Part shown: in pieces, positions 35,446-42,990 of the stretch
Layout of the letters: each line of letters begins with the position of its first letter
How positions within the stretch are numbered: position 1 is the first letter of the stretch
Assembly: GCA_900556875.1 (NCBI GenBank)
Contig: USQQ01000013.1
Coordinates: 1-42,996 of the forward strand
DNA from: an uncultured Collinsella sp.
GTDB taxonomy: Bacteria > Actinomycetota > Coriobacteriia > Coriobacteriales > Coriobacteriaceae
Direction: 5' to 3'
DNA: 42,996 bases
Translations under genes and position numbers: made by a program
The notes under the pieces: generated by a model
Told to the model about the DNA's origin: nothing
Seen by the model: only the letters and a program-made list of their open reading frames with translations
Database searches by the model: none

Positions 35446-35979
35446 ATGAGCAGGCTCCGCCCACACACCGTCAAGGCGTCTCTTTCAAATGACGAGAAGA
35501 AAACCATCGCTGCAATCGCAAAGCGACATGAGATGAGCGAGGCGGAACTCATCCGCTTCGTTTTGTGCAATGCCGACGATCTCGATATCGATTTTGGTTT
35601 TTCGGAAATCGCTGGGCAGAAATTCCGAACCGATGACATTCACGTCCGGGTCTCGCCGGAAGAAAAAAAGAAAATCGAAAGCAATGCTGATTCCCTTGGC
35701 GTGACCGTGAGCTCGTATGCGCGGCGCGTACTGCTCAAAGGGAATGTCGAGAAAATCGATGTCGATCGGGCGTCGATCGACAAGATTTATCACGAACTTC
35801 TGAAGGAAGGAACGAATCTCAATCAGCTGATGTATTTTGTGAACGCCCAGGGGCTTCCCGCGTACAACGAGAAAGCTGTTTTCCGCACACTCGAAAAGGT
35901 TTACCAAGTTGGGCGTAAGCTAGACCGTTTCATCGACGAGCTTGAGAAGCGCTATTTCGTCGGTGGTGATGTGAAATGA
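35446..35979 (+). CDS. mobC: MobC-like relaxosome accessory protein
   Basis: A 177-residue protein with the features of plasmid mobilisation MobC proteins: an N-terminal ribbon-helix-helix-like part (KASLSNDEKKTIAAIAKRHEMSEAELIRFVL), a central repeat of the same pattern (VRVSPEEKKKIESNADSLGVTVSSYARRVLL) and the typical C-terminal region with LLKEGTNLNQLMYFVNAQGLP. It would bind oriT and help the relaxase nick DNA. The start follows GAGGAGGAATC. It overlaps the relaxase start by 4 bases (ATGA), so the two are translationally coupled. Confidence 0.88.
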   Translation: MSRLRPHTVKASLSNDEKKTIAAIAKRHEMSEAELIRFVLCNADDLDIDFGFSEIAGQKFRTDDIHVRVSPEEKKKIESNADSLGVTVSSYARRVLLKGNVEKIDVDRASIDKIYHELLKEGTNLNQLMYFVNAQGLPAYNEKAVFRTLEKVYQVGRKLDRFIDELEKRYFVGGDVK

Positions 35980-37175
35980 CGGTTATCAAACAGAAAAGCG
36001 TTTCGAGCGACCGCTACGCAAAGAACGTCCGTAAATACATCAACGGAAAAGATGCGCTTGCGCGTGGCGGCTGGAACATCGAATACAGCGATCGCTGGTT
36101 TTCGAAAATGGATAGAACCAGAAAGGTTTTCCATCACGACAAACCATCGAGAGCCGGAGCCAAAAACGTAATCCTGCTTCATCAGATCCTCGCGTTCCTT
36201 CCGGAAGAATGCTCATGCAACGGGGGCAAGATGACCCCCGATGCATGTTTGGCCTACGCGGAGCAATGGCTTGCGAAGCACTATCCGCATCAACAAGTGA
36301 TTCTCGCGCTGCACGAAGAAAGCGATAAGGCGGGAAAACGCTACGCAGTGCACATGGCGATCAACCGTACCGATTTGTTAACCGGCAAGCGTTGCGAGAC
36401 GGGCGGGCGGCATGGAAAGTACGAACGCGCCTCATGGGTCCGCGAACTCGATAAGGACTGGAATCTCGCCCAGCTCGAAAAGGGAAAGAAGAATTCGAAG
36501 ATTCGCGATCGCCAGCCGCGCGACACAGAAAAGGAGATTATCGGTCGCGGTGAGTACAGTTATAAAAACAATCTGCGCGAGTTGATCCATCTTGCAATCA
36601 ACGAAGGTCATCCGAAGAATATGGAGCAGTTTAAAAAGTTACTTGCCTCATGGGGCGTAGACATTTTCATTAAGAACAATCGAGTCTATGCGACAGATCT
36701 CGATATCAAGGAGGCCGGCAACCCGAAGTGCACTTTCAACCTGACTCGTCTTGACGGGAGGTTTGCGGTCAAGCAACTTGAGGCGGCCTTCAAAAATAAC
36801 GTGCTGGAGGCCGAGCGAGCCCTTCCTTATGAGAGGCGTTGCGAGATTTACATTCAACGGCTTAAGAAGGCGTATTCGGCGTGGGTCGAGCAGGCAAAGG
36901 CGAGCAAGGGCGTCGCCTACAATCTCTTTCCTAAGTTCATCGCACCGAAGTGCGATGAAGATCTGCTCGAGGATCCGGCGGTTCGTGATGAGCTTCTTGC
37001 CCGGCGCGGTTACGCAAGGGAGATTCGCAACCGTTACGCCGGCGCCGTTCCCGATGCTGGCGATGACCGCGTTCGCGCCGCAGGACGAGCCCATGGTGGC
37101 AACGGCGACATCTCGCCGCAGGTCGATCGTGCGGTCGACCGAGGCGATTACGATCGCGGAGACACGCCTCGCTAG
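35976..37175 (+). CDS. Relaxase/mobilization nuclease (MobP-like)
   Basis: A 399-residue relaxase that would nick oriT and pilot the strand during conjugation. The N-terminal nuclease domain has a possible catalytic Tyr region (SSDRYAKNVRKYI), QQVILALHEESDKAGKRYAVHMAINRTD with the His/Asn metal-binding motif, and a helical C-terminal part. The protein is shorter than many MobA relaxases and lacks a primase. The C-terminal ~30 residues (GGNGDISPQVDRAVDRGDYDRGDTP) are hydrophilic and disordered. It is coupled to mobC. Family assignment to MOBP is from motif appearance only. Confidence 0.85.
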   Translation: MTVIKQKSVSSDRYAKNVRKYINGKDALARGGWNIEYSDRWFSKMDRTRKVFHHDKPSRAGAKNVILLHQILAFLPEECSCNGGKMTPDACLAYAEQWLAKHYPHQQVILALHEESDKAGKRYAVHMAINRTDLLTGKRCETGGRHGKYERASWVRELDKDWNLAQLEKGKKNSKIRDRQPRDTEKEIIGRGEYSYKNNLRELIHLAINEGHPKNMEQFKKLLASWGVDIFIKNNRVYATDLDIKEAGNPKCTFNLTRLDGRFAVKQLEAAFKNNVLEAERALPYERRCEIYIQRLKKAYSAWVEQAKASKGVAYNLFPKFIAPKCDEDLLEDPAVRDELLARRGYAREIRNRYAGAVPDAGDDRVRAAGRAHGGNGDISPQVDRAVDRGDYDRGDTPR

Positions 37176-37362
37176 TTTTGGAAAGCCTATCGTCGGTGCC
37201 CTAGCGCGCTGCCATCCAGTGCCGATTCTTTCATACTCGCAATTCGGCGAGGATGAGGAGTATGAATTGATCGGCGGGAGTCAGCCGCTCTGATAGAATC
37301 GTCCTTGCTGTCGGCAGCCCTCGTGCCGGGCAGAGCCCTCCATTTGATGGGAGGTGATGCCC

Positions 37363-37488
37363 ATGACCGATTTCACCGAGCTCGTGAAGCTCCTGACCGC
37401 TATGGTCTGGCTCCTCACGGCCCTTGTCGGCCTTTCCAAGGCACTCAAGCAGGGTTCGAAGCCCAAAAAGAAAGGCCACCGTCGCTAA
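37363..37488 (+). CDS. 41-residue single-span membrane peptide
   Basis: MTDFTELVKLLTAMVWLLTA begins this 41-residue peptide, which has one hydrophobic helix (about 8-28) and a strongly basic tail (KQGSKPKKKGHRR). A very good ribosome-binding site, GGGAGGTG, lies at 37349-37356. That site can pair with CCCTCC at 37336-37341 across ATTTGAT, so the leader may hide it. The layout of short N terminus, one helix and Lys/Arg tail resembles holin-like or type I toxin peptides, but no homology can be claimed. It is separated from the relaxase gene by 187 bases with a possible -10 TAGAAT at 37294-37299. Confidence 0.6.
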   Translation: MTDFTELVKLLTAMVWLLTALVGLSKALKQGSKPKKKGHRR

Positions 37489-37513
37489 GACGATGACCCA
37501 ACTTCATTAAGCA

Positions 37514-37550
37514 ACGGCTCTGCCCAGCTCTCTACAACTTGGGCTGCCGT
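37514..37550. terminator. Hairpin after the membrane peptide gene
   Basis: ACGGC..GCCCA and TGGGC.GCCGT form an interrupted stem, followed by CGGCACCATTTT. It is 25 bases after the peptide stop codon. It could terminate the peptide transcript. The rest of the gap to 37751 shows no gene. Confidence 0.45.
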
Positions 37551-37751
37551 CGGCACCATTTTACCCTCCTGACGAGGAATTCGTCCATATTTCAAAAATC
37601 GAATCCTGTTCGCGCGTGGGCGTAAACTTTTAGTTGGGCAAATCCGGCAGATTGGAGCTTGAAACATGAGGGATATGCACCTCATGTCGCTCATAAAACG
37701 TCTCCTGACCTCGAAGGAGAACATTTTTTAGCGACAGAAGGAGACATAAAT

Positions 37752-38390
37752 ATGATCTGGTTTACCAGCGACACCCACTTCGGGCATGAGAACGTGCTGA
37801 AGTTCACCGACCGCCCGTGGGAGACGATTTGGCAGATGAACGACGCCATCGTCGACAACATCAACGGCAGGGTTGCCGTGGACGACGAGCTCTACATCCT
37901 GGGGGATTTCTCATTCAAGATGACCGCCCAGGACGCCTACGGGCTGCGCAAGCGGATCGCCTGCAGGCGCATCCACCTCGTCCCGGGAAACCACGACAAG
38001 GACTGGACCCAGCCGGCGGTCGCTGGCGCCTTCACCGTGGAGCCGCCGATCTGCGTGCTCAAGATCGACGGGCAGAAGATCGTCCTGAGCCATTACCCCA
38101 TGGCCGACTGGCAGGGCATGAGCCATGGATCGTGGCACCTCCACGGGCACATCCACAGCAGCGGCGGCGCGTACAACGAGTTCAACCGCAAGCAGGGCCT
38201 TCTGCGCTACGACGTCGGTTGCGATGCCAACGGGCACTCCCCGGTGAGCCTCGACGAGCTGAGGGAATGGTTCGCCGGAGTCGGCGAGCCGTGCGGCCGG
38301 GTGAAATGGCCCTGGTGGGTCAACGAGACCGGCGACAGGCAGGTCGAGCGCGAGCTGGCGGCGTACAAGAGGGAAGAGGCGATCCGATGA
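37752..38390 (+). CDS. Metallophosphoesterase 1
   Basis: A 212-residue calcineurin-like phosphoesterase of the short phage/bacterial type. The metal-binding motifs are all present: SDTHFGHEN (D7, H9), LGDFSF, VPGNHDKDW, LSHYP and LHGHIHSS. Such enzymes hydrolyse phosphomono- or diesters with two metal ions; the substrate here is unknown. The ATG at 37752 follows AAGGAG at 8 bases, and MIWFTSDTHFGH is the normal family start; the frame extends to 37659. It is the first of three adjacent phosphoesterase genes with overlapping ends (ATGA with the next). Confidence 0.9.
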   Translation: MIWFTSDTHFGHENVLKFTDRPWETIWQMNDAIVDNINGRVAVDDELYILGDFSFKMTAQDAYGLRKRIACRRIHLVPGNHDKDWTQPAVAGAFTVEPPICVLKIDGQKIVLSHYPMADWQGMSHGSWHLHGHIHSSGGAYNEFNRKQGLLRYDVGCDANGHSPVSLDELREWFAGVGEPCGRVKWPWWVNETGDRQVERELAAYKREEAIR

Positions 38391-39112
38391 CGGTCTATGT
38401 GACGGGCGACATCCACAGTGGACTCGACATGCAAAAGCTCCGCGACTGGGAGCTTGGCGACAGTCTTACCAGCGACGACTATCTCATCGTCGCCGGCGAC
38501 TTTGGCTTTCCGTGGGATTTCTCTGCCGAGGAATGCGCCGATATCGCCTGGCTGGAGTCGCGCCCCTACACGGTGCTGTTCGTCGACGGCAACCACGAGC
38601 GCTTCGATCACTGGGCGGAGCGACCCATGGAACTGTGGCACGGTGGGCTGACGCAACGCCTGTCGGATACTTCGTCTATCCGCCGCCTCATGCGCGGGGA
38701 GGTCTTCGAGCTCGACGGCTCGACGGTCTTCACCATGGGCGGTGCCACGAGCGTGGACAGGGAATACCGCGTGCCGTATTCCAGCTGGTGGCCTCAGGAG
38801 CTTCCGGACGAGCGCGAATTCGATGCCGCGCGGGCCAAGCTCGACGAGGTCGGCTGGAAGGTCGACTGCGTCATCACCCATACCTGCGCCACGCGCATGC
38901 TCTCGCCGACGCTCTACCCGGACCCGGGCTGGGAACGCCCTGATGTGGACCGGCTGACCGGATTCCTCGACGAGATCGAGGATCGCCTGGGCTATAAGCA
39001 CTGGTATTACGGCCATTTTCACCGAGACGGCAACCCGGACGAACGGCACACGGTGCTGTATGACCGGATCGTGAGGCTCGGGGACAAACTCCTGCCGTGG
39101 GGTGCGTACTGA
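38387..39112 (+). CDS. Metallophosphoesterase 2
   Basis: A 241-residue calcineurin-like phosphoesterase. Motifs are VTGDIHSG, VAGDFGFPWD, VDGNHERFD, ITHTC and YYGHFHRDG, so the two-metal site is intact. It begins MTVYVTGD, like the third gene, and the two align along their length, pointing to gene duplication. The first gene is more distant. ATG at 38387 overlaps the stop of the first gene by 4 bases. Cytoplasmic, substrate unknown. Confidence 0.9.
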   Translation: MTVYVTGDIHSGLDMQKLRDWELGDSLTSDDYLIVAGDFGFPWDFSAEECADIAWLESRPYTVLFVDGNHERFDHWAERPMELWHGGLTQRLSDTSSIRRLMRGEVFELDGSTVFTMGGATSVDREYRVPYSSWWPQELPDEREFDAARAKLDEVGWKVDCVITHTCATRMLSPTLYPDPGWERPDVDRLTGFLDEIEDRLGYKHWYYGHFHRDGNPDERHTVLYDRIVRLGDKLLPWGAY

Positions 39113-39849
39113 TGACGGTCTATGTGACAGGCGACGTGCACGGCAGGGCCGAGTACGGGTCCAGCCGGTTCGCCTTCAGGTCTTGGCCACTGGGCCGGAC
39201 CCTGACGCGCGATGACGCAGTGATCGTGGCCGGCGACTTCGGCTTTGTCTGGGATGGATCCAACGCCGAGAAATACTGGCTCGACTGGTTCGAATCGAAG
39301 CCCTGGACCACGTGTTTCGTAGACGGCAACCATGAGAACCACCACGCCCTGGCCGGGCTGCCGGTGCGGGAGTGGAACGGCGGGCTCGTCCATGAGGCGC
39401 GACCGCACGTGCTGCACCTGATGCGCGGGGAGGTGTTCGATATCGACGGGCTCACGGTCCTTGCCATGGGCGGTGCCACGAGCAACGACAGGCAGTATCG
39501 CAGGGAGGGGAGGAGCTGGTGGCCCGAGGAGATGCCGAGCGAGGAAGAGATGGAGCACTGCCGCGCCTCGCTCGACCGCGTGGGCTGGAAAGTTGACCAC
39601 GTTGTGACTCACGAGGCGCCGGCTGCCCTTGCTGAGGGGCTGTGTCGCGAGCTCGGGCGCGAGTATCGGGACGACCGGCTTCAGCGATTCCTGGGTGAGC
39701 TCGACGGACGGCTCGGCTACCGCGTCTGGTTCTTCGGTCACTACCATCGCGATAAATGGTGCGACACCAGGCATCGCCTTATCTACCGAGACATCGTGCC
39801 GATCGAAGATGCTGCGCCCGGTTCTAGAAACCTTCTAAAAGCGCTCTAG
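39112..39849 (+). CDS. Metallophosphoesterase 3
   Basis: A 245-residue paralogue of the preceding gene, with intact motifs VTGDVHGR, VAGDFGFVWDG, VDGNHENHH, VTHEAP and FFGHYHRDKW, and the shared stretches LMRGEVF, MGGATS and SWWP(Q/E)E. The start ATG at 39112 overlaps the previous stop (TGATG); an in-frame start at 39097 lies inside the previous gene and is unlikely. A 15-bp-arm hairpin overlaps its stop codon and ends the three-gene unit. Confidence 0.9.
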   Translation: MTVYVTGDVHGRAEYGSSRFAFRSWPLGRTLTRDDAVIVAGDFGFVWDGSNAEKYWLDWFESKPWTTCFVDGNHENHHALAGLPVREWNGGLVHEARPHVLHLMRGEVFDIDGLTVLAMGGATSNDRQYRREGRSWWPEEMPSEEEMEHCRASLDRVGWKVDHVVTHEAPAALAEGLCRELGREYRDDRLQRFLGELDGRLGYRVWFFGHYHRDKWCDTRHRLIYRDIVPIEDAAPGSRNLLKAL

Positions 39850-39861
39850 AAGGTTTCTAGA
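39823..39861 (+). terminator. Perfect hairpin at the end of the phosphoesterase operon
   Basis: TCTAGAAACCTTCTA (39823-39837) and TAGAAGGTTTCTAGA (39847-39861) pair exactly around a 9-nt loop. The stop codon TAG of the third gene is the first triplet of the right arm. No T-run follows, so it may stabilise the mRNA 3' end or act as a protein-binding palindrome instead of a simple terminator. Confidence 0.55.
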
Positions 39862-39891
39862 AATCAGTTACCTGACAGGAAGGGCGCGGGA

Positions 39892-40470
39892 CTACTCGCC
39901 CCTCATCTTGGTCATGACCTCGACCTTGGCCTCGGCCACGGTCGCCCGCCGCTCGGAGGCGGCGAGGCGGTCCTTGAGGGCGGCGACTTCGGCCATCAGG
40001 TCGCGCTGGGCCAGTAGCGCATCGCTCAGCTCGGCTTGGGCTTTCAACGCGGCGTCACGCTCGACGCGCAGACGCTCGATCTCATCGGACATGGCCTCAG
40101 CCTCGGCGCGGAGCTGGACGACCTGCCTGCTGAGCTCCCTGGCATCGGCGAGGTATCTGACGCTCGCGGCATGGAGCTCATTGTTTTCGAGCTCGATGCT
40201 CGCGGTGTCGAGCTCGAACTTCTCCTCGATAAAGGCGACCCGCTCATTGCAGTCGGCCTCAAGTCTTTCGTTCCGGTCTCTCGCCTCGACGAGCTTGCGG
40301 TTGAATTCGTCGAGCTGGGCCCTGAGTAACGCGTTCTCGGTCTTGAGATCGGCGGTCTCGCGCAGCAGCTTCTCTCGCCAAGCCTTTTCAATCTGCTCGG
40401 CGGCCTCATCGAGGACGTCCTTCGCGCCGGGCGTCTCGCTGATTTTTCTGTCGTTCGGGTTGTCTGTCAT
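39892..40470 (-). CDS. Coiled-coil protein of unknown function
   Basis: About 192 residues from the ATG at 40470 (MTDNPNDRK), 8 bases from GGAGTG; the frame extends to 40485. Residues ~25-190 are one long heptad-rich helix (for example ENALLRAQLDEFNRKLVEAR and DRNERLEADCNERVAFIEEK), ending in KVEVMTKMRGE. No signal peptide, membrane segment or enzymatic motif is present. It resembles phage or plasmid coiled-coil proteins (KfrA-like, tape-like) only in general shape. It converges on the phosphoesterase genes, with a 42-base gap. Confidence 0.75.
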   Translation of the reverse strand: MTDNPNDRKISETPGAKDVLDEAAEQIEKAWREKLLRETADLKTENALLRAQLDEFNRKLVEARDRNERLEADCNERVAFIEEKFELDTASIELENNELHAASVRYLADARELSRQVVQLRAEAEAMSDEIERLRVERDAALKAQAELSDALLAQRDLMAEVAALKDRLAASERRATVAEAKVEVMTKMRGE

Positions 40471-41078
40471 CGTGCGGCACTCCAATCAACAATGGGCATG
40501 GCTCCGCCATGCCGTACGGCTGGGAACAAATACGCGGCCGCTGTTGAGTTGTGTTTGTCCTGCGCTTGGTGAGTTCTAAAAGCGTCTCAAGTCATACGTT
40601 CACGCAGGTTTTCGATTGGAGAAATACCGCACGTTTTCATGGTATCACGTGCCTTAAAGAACATGAATGGGCGGTCATATCGATTCGTTGAAAATAGCAC
40701 CTACGACGTGCTGGTGGCGGGAGAGTGATGGCGTTAAAGATGTCGAGAATGATTATGGGAGTATTTTAGATGCAGGTATGAGAAAGGGTCGAATCGAAGT
40801 GTCTGGCCGGACGCCAATTGTCCGGGAACTGTTTCGGTTCGACCCTGCTTCATTTTACATCCGCGGCATGTTTTTGTAGACGCCTGGCGATTACCGACCT
40901 TCACGACCTCGATGACGGTTTCCCCGTCCTCGATTCTTGCCAGATTGCGGTAGACATGCTGCGTGAATGGTCGGATATCATTTGAGCCAGAATCCTCTTC
41001 TATTGAAGCGGATTCTGGCTCAGTGGTTTTTAACTCGGTTGTTTGACAGAAGCCCACGTCGATAGTCGGGCTGTGGAC
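40471..41078. other. Non-coding stretch with two hairpins and a possible gene relic
   Basis: Two palindromes stand out: AGGGTCGAA.CGAA (40785-40798) with TTCG.TTCGACCCT (40833-40846), and a perfect 13-bp-arm hairpin TGAGCCAGAATCC (40983-40995) / GGATTCTGGCTCA (41010-41022) followed by GTGGTTTTT, which could end plus-strand transcripts. A minus-strand open frame (40734-41057) contains plausible text such as VYRNLARIEDGETVIEVV near 40890-40980, but it lacks a ribosome-binding site and is partly encoded by the hairpins. It may be the remains of a gene. Confidence 0.5.
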
Positions 41079-41465
41079 TTAAGATTTCGGGGGCTCCCAA
41101 GCGTTTTCGATCGCGGCGCGGTAGATTGCAGCGTAATTAAGCATCCAGCTGCCATCACCAGTTTTTTGAATATACCCCTTATCCTTTAGAGAAGTATAGG
41201 CTCGGGATATCGTGTTCTTGCTCAAGTGGTAGTGATCCTCAATCCATTTGCTTCTAGCGCAAAAGCCCATGGGCCGTTTGTTTTTGGAAGGTTTTCCAAA
41301 CTTCCATACGAGGCCGAGGATGAGACGCTCGGCGGCAACGGTGGTGACGCAGCACGCCCACTCGGGCACTGAAATAAAAATAGCTTTATCCATTTTCTCT
41401 ATAATCTTTCGTTGCTCGGTAACATCATCGTTGAATATGTCGGAAATTGACGGTAGCTCGCTCAT
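41079..41465 (-). CDS. Winged helix-turn-helix protein of the mobile element
   Basis: A 128-residue protein. The C-terminal half is a winged helix (about 70-115: CARSKWIEDHYHLSKNTISRAYTSLKDKGYIQKTGDGSW), of the type seen in GntR/MarR-like regulators and plasmid replication proteins. The N-terminal half has no recognisable motif. It starts 10 bases after the excisionase gene and in the same direction, so they form one unit that may control excision or replication of the element. Confidence 0.7.
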   Translation of the reverse strand: MSELPSISDIFNDDVTEQRKIIEKMDKAIFISVPEWACCVTTVAAERLILGLVWKFGKPSKNKRPMGFCARSKWIEDHYHLSKNTISRAYTSLKDKGYIQKTGDGSWMLNYAAIYRAAIENAWEPPKS

Positions 41466-41474
41466 GTTTACCGC

Positions 41475-41720
41475 CTAGTCAAGGCAGGCGGTACGACCTT
41501 CAAGCTGCTTGAAAAGCTCATAGAATGAGCTTTCAAACATGTAATTCGAGCGATGGATTTGGATGAGCTTGCCGGACTCGCGCATAAACTTGCGCGCGGT
41601 GTTTTCGCTCCAGCCAGTGAGTTCGCGGATATCGTTAACGCGGAGCAACCGATCGCACTGAGCGGCACCAGTGGGGAAAGTCGGTGTGGACGCCTGAGTG
41701 CTAATCTGTGGAGTAGCCAT
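41475..41720 (-). CDS. Excisionase-like DNA-binding protein
   Basis: An 81-residue protein with a MerR/AlpA-type helix-turn-helix: LLRVNDIRELTGWSENTARK (about 25-44), followed by MRESGKLIQIHRSNYMFE, the recognition and wing part. Small proteins of this type beside a tyrosine integrase act as recombination directionality factors. The start ATG at 41720 is 9 bases from AAAGGA. It lies downstream of the integrase on the same strand, separated by 218 bases with its own possible promoter. Confidence 0.8.
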   Translation of the reverse strand: MATPQISTQASTPTFPTGAAQCDRLLRVNDIRELTGWSENTARKFMRESGKLIQIHRSNYMFESSFYELFKQLEGRTACLD

Positions 41721-41861
41721 GATGAGCTATCCTTTCAATGAGGGCCCTCCCTGTGCTTGTAAGACTTACCAGGTTCATAAGCACTTGGGGGGCCGGTTTT
41801 TATGACTACATGCGTAGCCATCTGACAGCTTTAGAATCTATTAAAACTCATTAGATGTCAA
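41721..41861 (-). promoter_or_regulatory. Excisionase leader with hairpin and possible promoter
   Basis: A minus-strand TTGACA (complement of 41856-41861) is followed by TAGATT or GATTCT at 15 or 17 bases, a weak -10. Nearer the gene, GGGCCCTCC.TGTGCTT pairs imperfectly with AAGCAC..GGGGGGCC (about 41742-41802), a long leader hairpin that could attenuate transcription from the integrase side. Confidence 0.4.
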
Positions 41862-41938
41862 TCAAATAAAGCGTCTACCTGCGGAAATAGTAGTATAGTA
41901 CCGTAATATTATTGATGAAACGATGAATGAATGACATG

Positions 41939-42958
41939 CTATTTCTCGCTTTTCTGTATATAGGCGTTGATGAAGTCTTCGTAGCCTTTAACTGCTTTTA
42001 TTTCTGATTGTTGAACGAGGCTTGTATACGTTTTGAGCGTGATATTGGGGTCCGCGTGGCCAAGAATACCTTGCACGCTTCTAACGTCCGATCCGTTCGC
42101 CAGCATAAAAGTGCTTACACAATGTCTGAGCTGATGCGGGCAGATGCCCTTATATAGTTTTCCGCCAGTCGAATTGTTCGGCTCATAGATTCCAAGATTG
42201 CAGCTAACTGCGAAATCGCGAAACCAATGGTTGAAGATGTAGTTTTTCATGTGACAGACAGTAGGGACCCCCTGCTTGACAGCAATATCGCTAATGATGG
42301 GAGTACTGCCAGTCTGGGACAGCCCCAGAGAGGCCAGGAGCTCTTTTTGTATGGCTGACCATGATTGAAGGCGTTCGGCCAAGGTTTCTCCAACGGGGAT
42401 TTTGCGTTGGCTTTCTTGTGACCTGGGTGCCCTCAGTTCATGGTCGTTGGTGTACTGCCTGTCAATTTTCAAGGTTTTATTGGCAGGGTCCCAATCGCGC
42501 CATTCGAGGCCCAGCATCTCGCCTTTCCGCATACCCGTATACACTAGTACTAGCGTACCAACAGCTTCGGCGGTGAGCTCAATGTGTTGAAGATGTGTGC
42601 ATAGGGTAGCTACTTGGTCGATTGTCAGTGATTCTCTTTTGTTGCGTGGTCTGCGAACATGAACGGTAGCGCAGGGGTTTCGGTCAATTATTCTCTTTGC
42701 GACTGCATTCGACAGAATCTGACGCAGTTTTGAATTGATTCGTACAAGCTCTGATGGTTTGTATTTTCCCGTACGACGAGCTTCGGCATATGCTTCTTCG
42801 ATTAGATCGGGAGTTAGCCCCTCAATTGTCTGAAACGCACCGAATAGGTCTTCGATATGCCTGCAATCGTACGCTTCTCTTTCATAGCTCGTTGGCACAA
42901 GCTCGGTGTCCCTATTTTCATGAAAGGCCCAGCAGTAGGACGCTGAACTGCCTCCCAT
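41939..42958 (-). CDS. int: Tyrosine-type site-specific integrase
   Basis: A 339-residue tyrosine recombinase. The catalytic residues are in place: R144 (YTGMRKGEMLGLEW), K186, H275-x-x-R278 (HQLRH), H301 (LGHADPNITLKTY) and Y311. The core-binding domain spans about 25-100. The N-terminal arm-binding domain usual in element integrases is absent. An in-frame stop lies at about 42989-42991, so it cannot be extended in this frame. The ATG at 42958 has no ribosome-binding site and lies within a perfect hairpin, so the real start may be further in or the gene may be truncated. It probably integrates the element at tRNA-Arg. Confidence 0.85.
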   Translation of the reverse strand: MGGSSASYCWAFHENRDTELVPTSYEREAYDCRHIEDLFGAFQTIEGLTPDLIEEAYAEARRTGKYKPSELVRINSKLRQILSNAVAKRIIDRNPCATVHVRRPRNKRESLTIDQVATLCTHLQHIELTAEAVGTLVLVYTGMRKGEMLGLEWRDWDPANKTLKIDRQYTNDHELRAPRSQESQRKIPVGETLAERLQSWSAIQKELLASLGLSQTGSTPIISDIAVKQGVPTVCHMKNYIFNHWFRDFAVSCNLGIYEPNNSTGGKLYKGICPHQLRHCVSTFMLANGSDVRSVQGILGHADPNITLKTYTSLVQQSEIKAVKGYEDFINAYIQKSEK

Positions 42959-42990
42959 TTCTTGGACATGAGAAATGGGAGGCTTTCTTT
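42950..42990 (+). terminator. Strong plus-strand terminator at the integrase 5' end
   Basis: GCCTCCCATTTCT (42950-42962) and AGAAATGGGAGGC (42971-42983) form a perfect 13-bp stem with an 8-nt loop, followed on the plus strand by TTTCTTT. Read from the minus strand, the same hairpin covers the ATG assigned to the integrase. Confidence 0.75.

Noticed and set aside
36751..37293. 180-residue plus-strand open frame overlapping the relaxase 3' part
   Set aside because: It is a frame-shifted shadow of the relaxase gene; the relaxase frame gives a coherent protein and stops at 37175.
40667..40879. 70-residue plus-strand open frame in the gap after the coiled-coil gene
   Set aside because: It crosses an imperfect palindrome (40785-40846), shows no family features and has no Shine-Dalgarno sequence.
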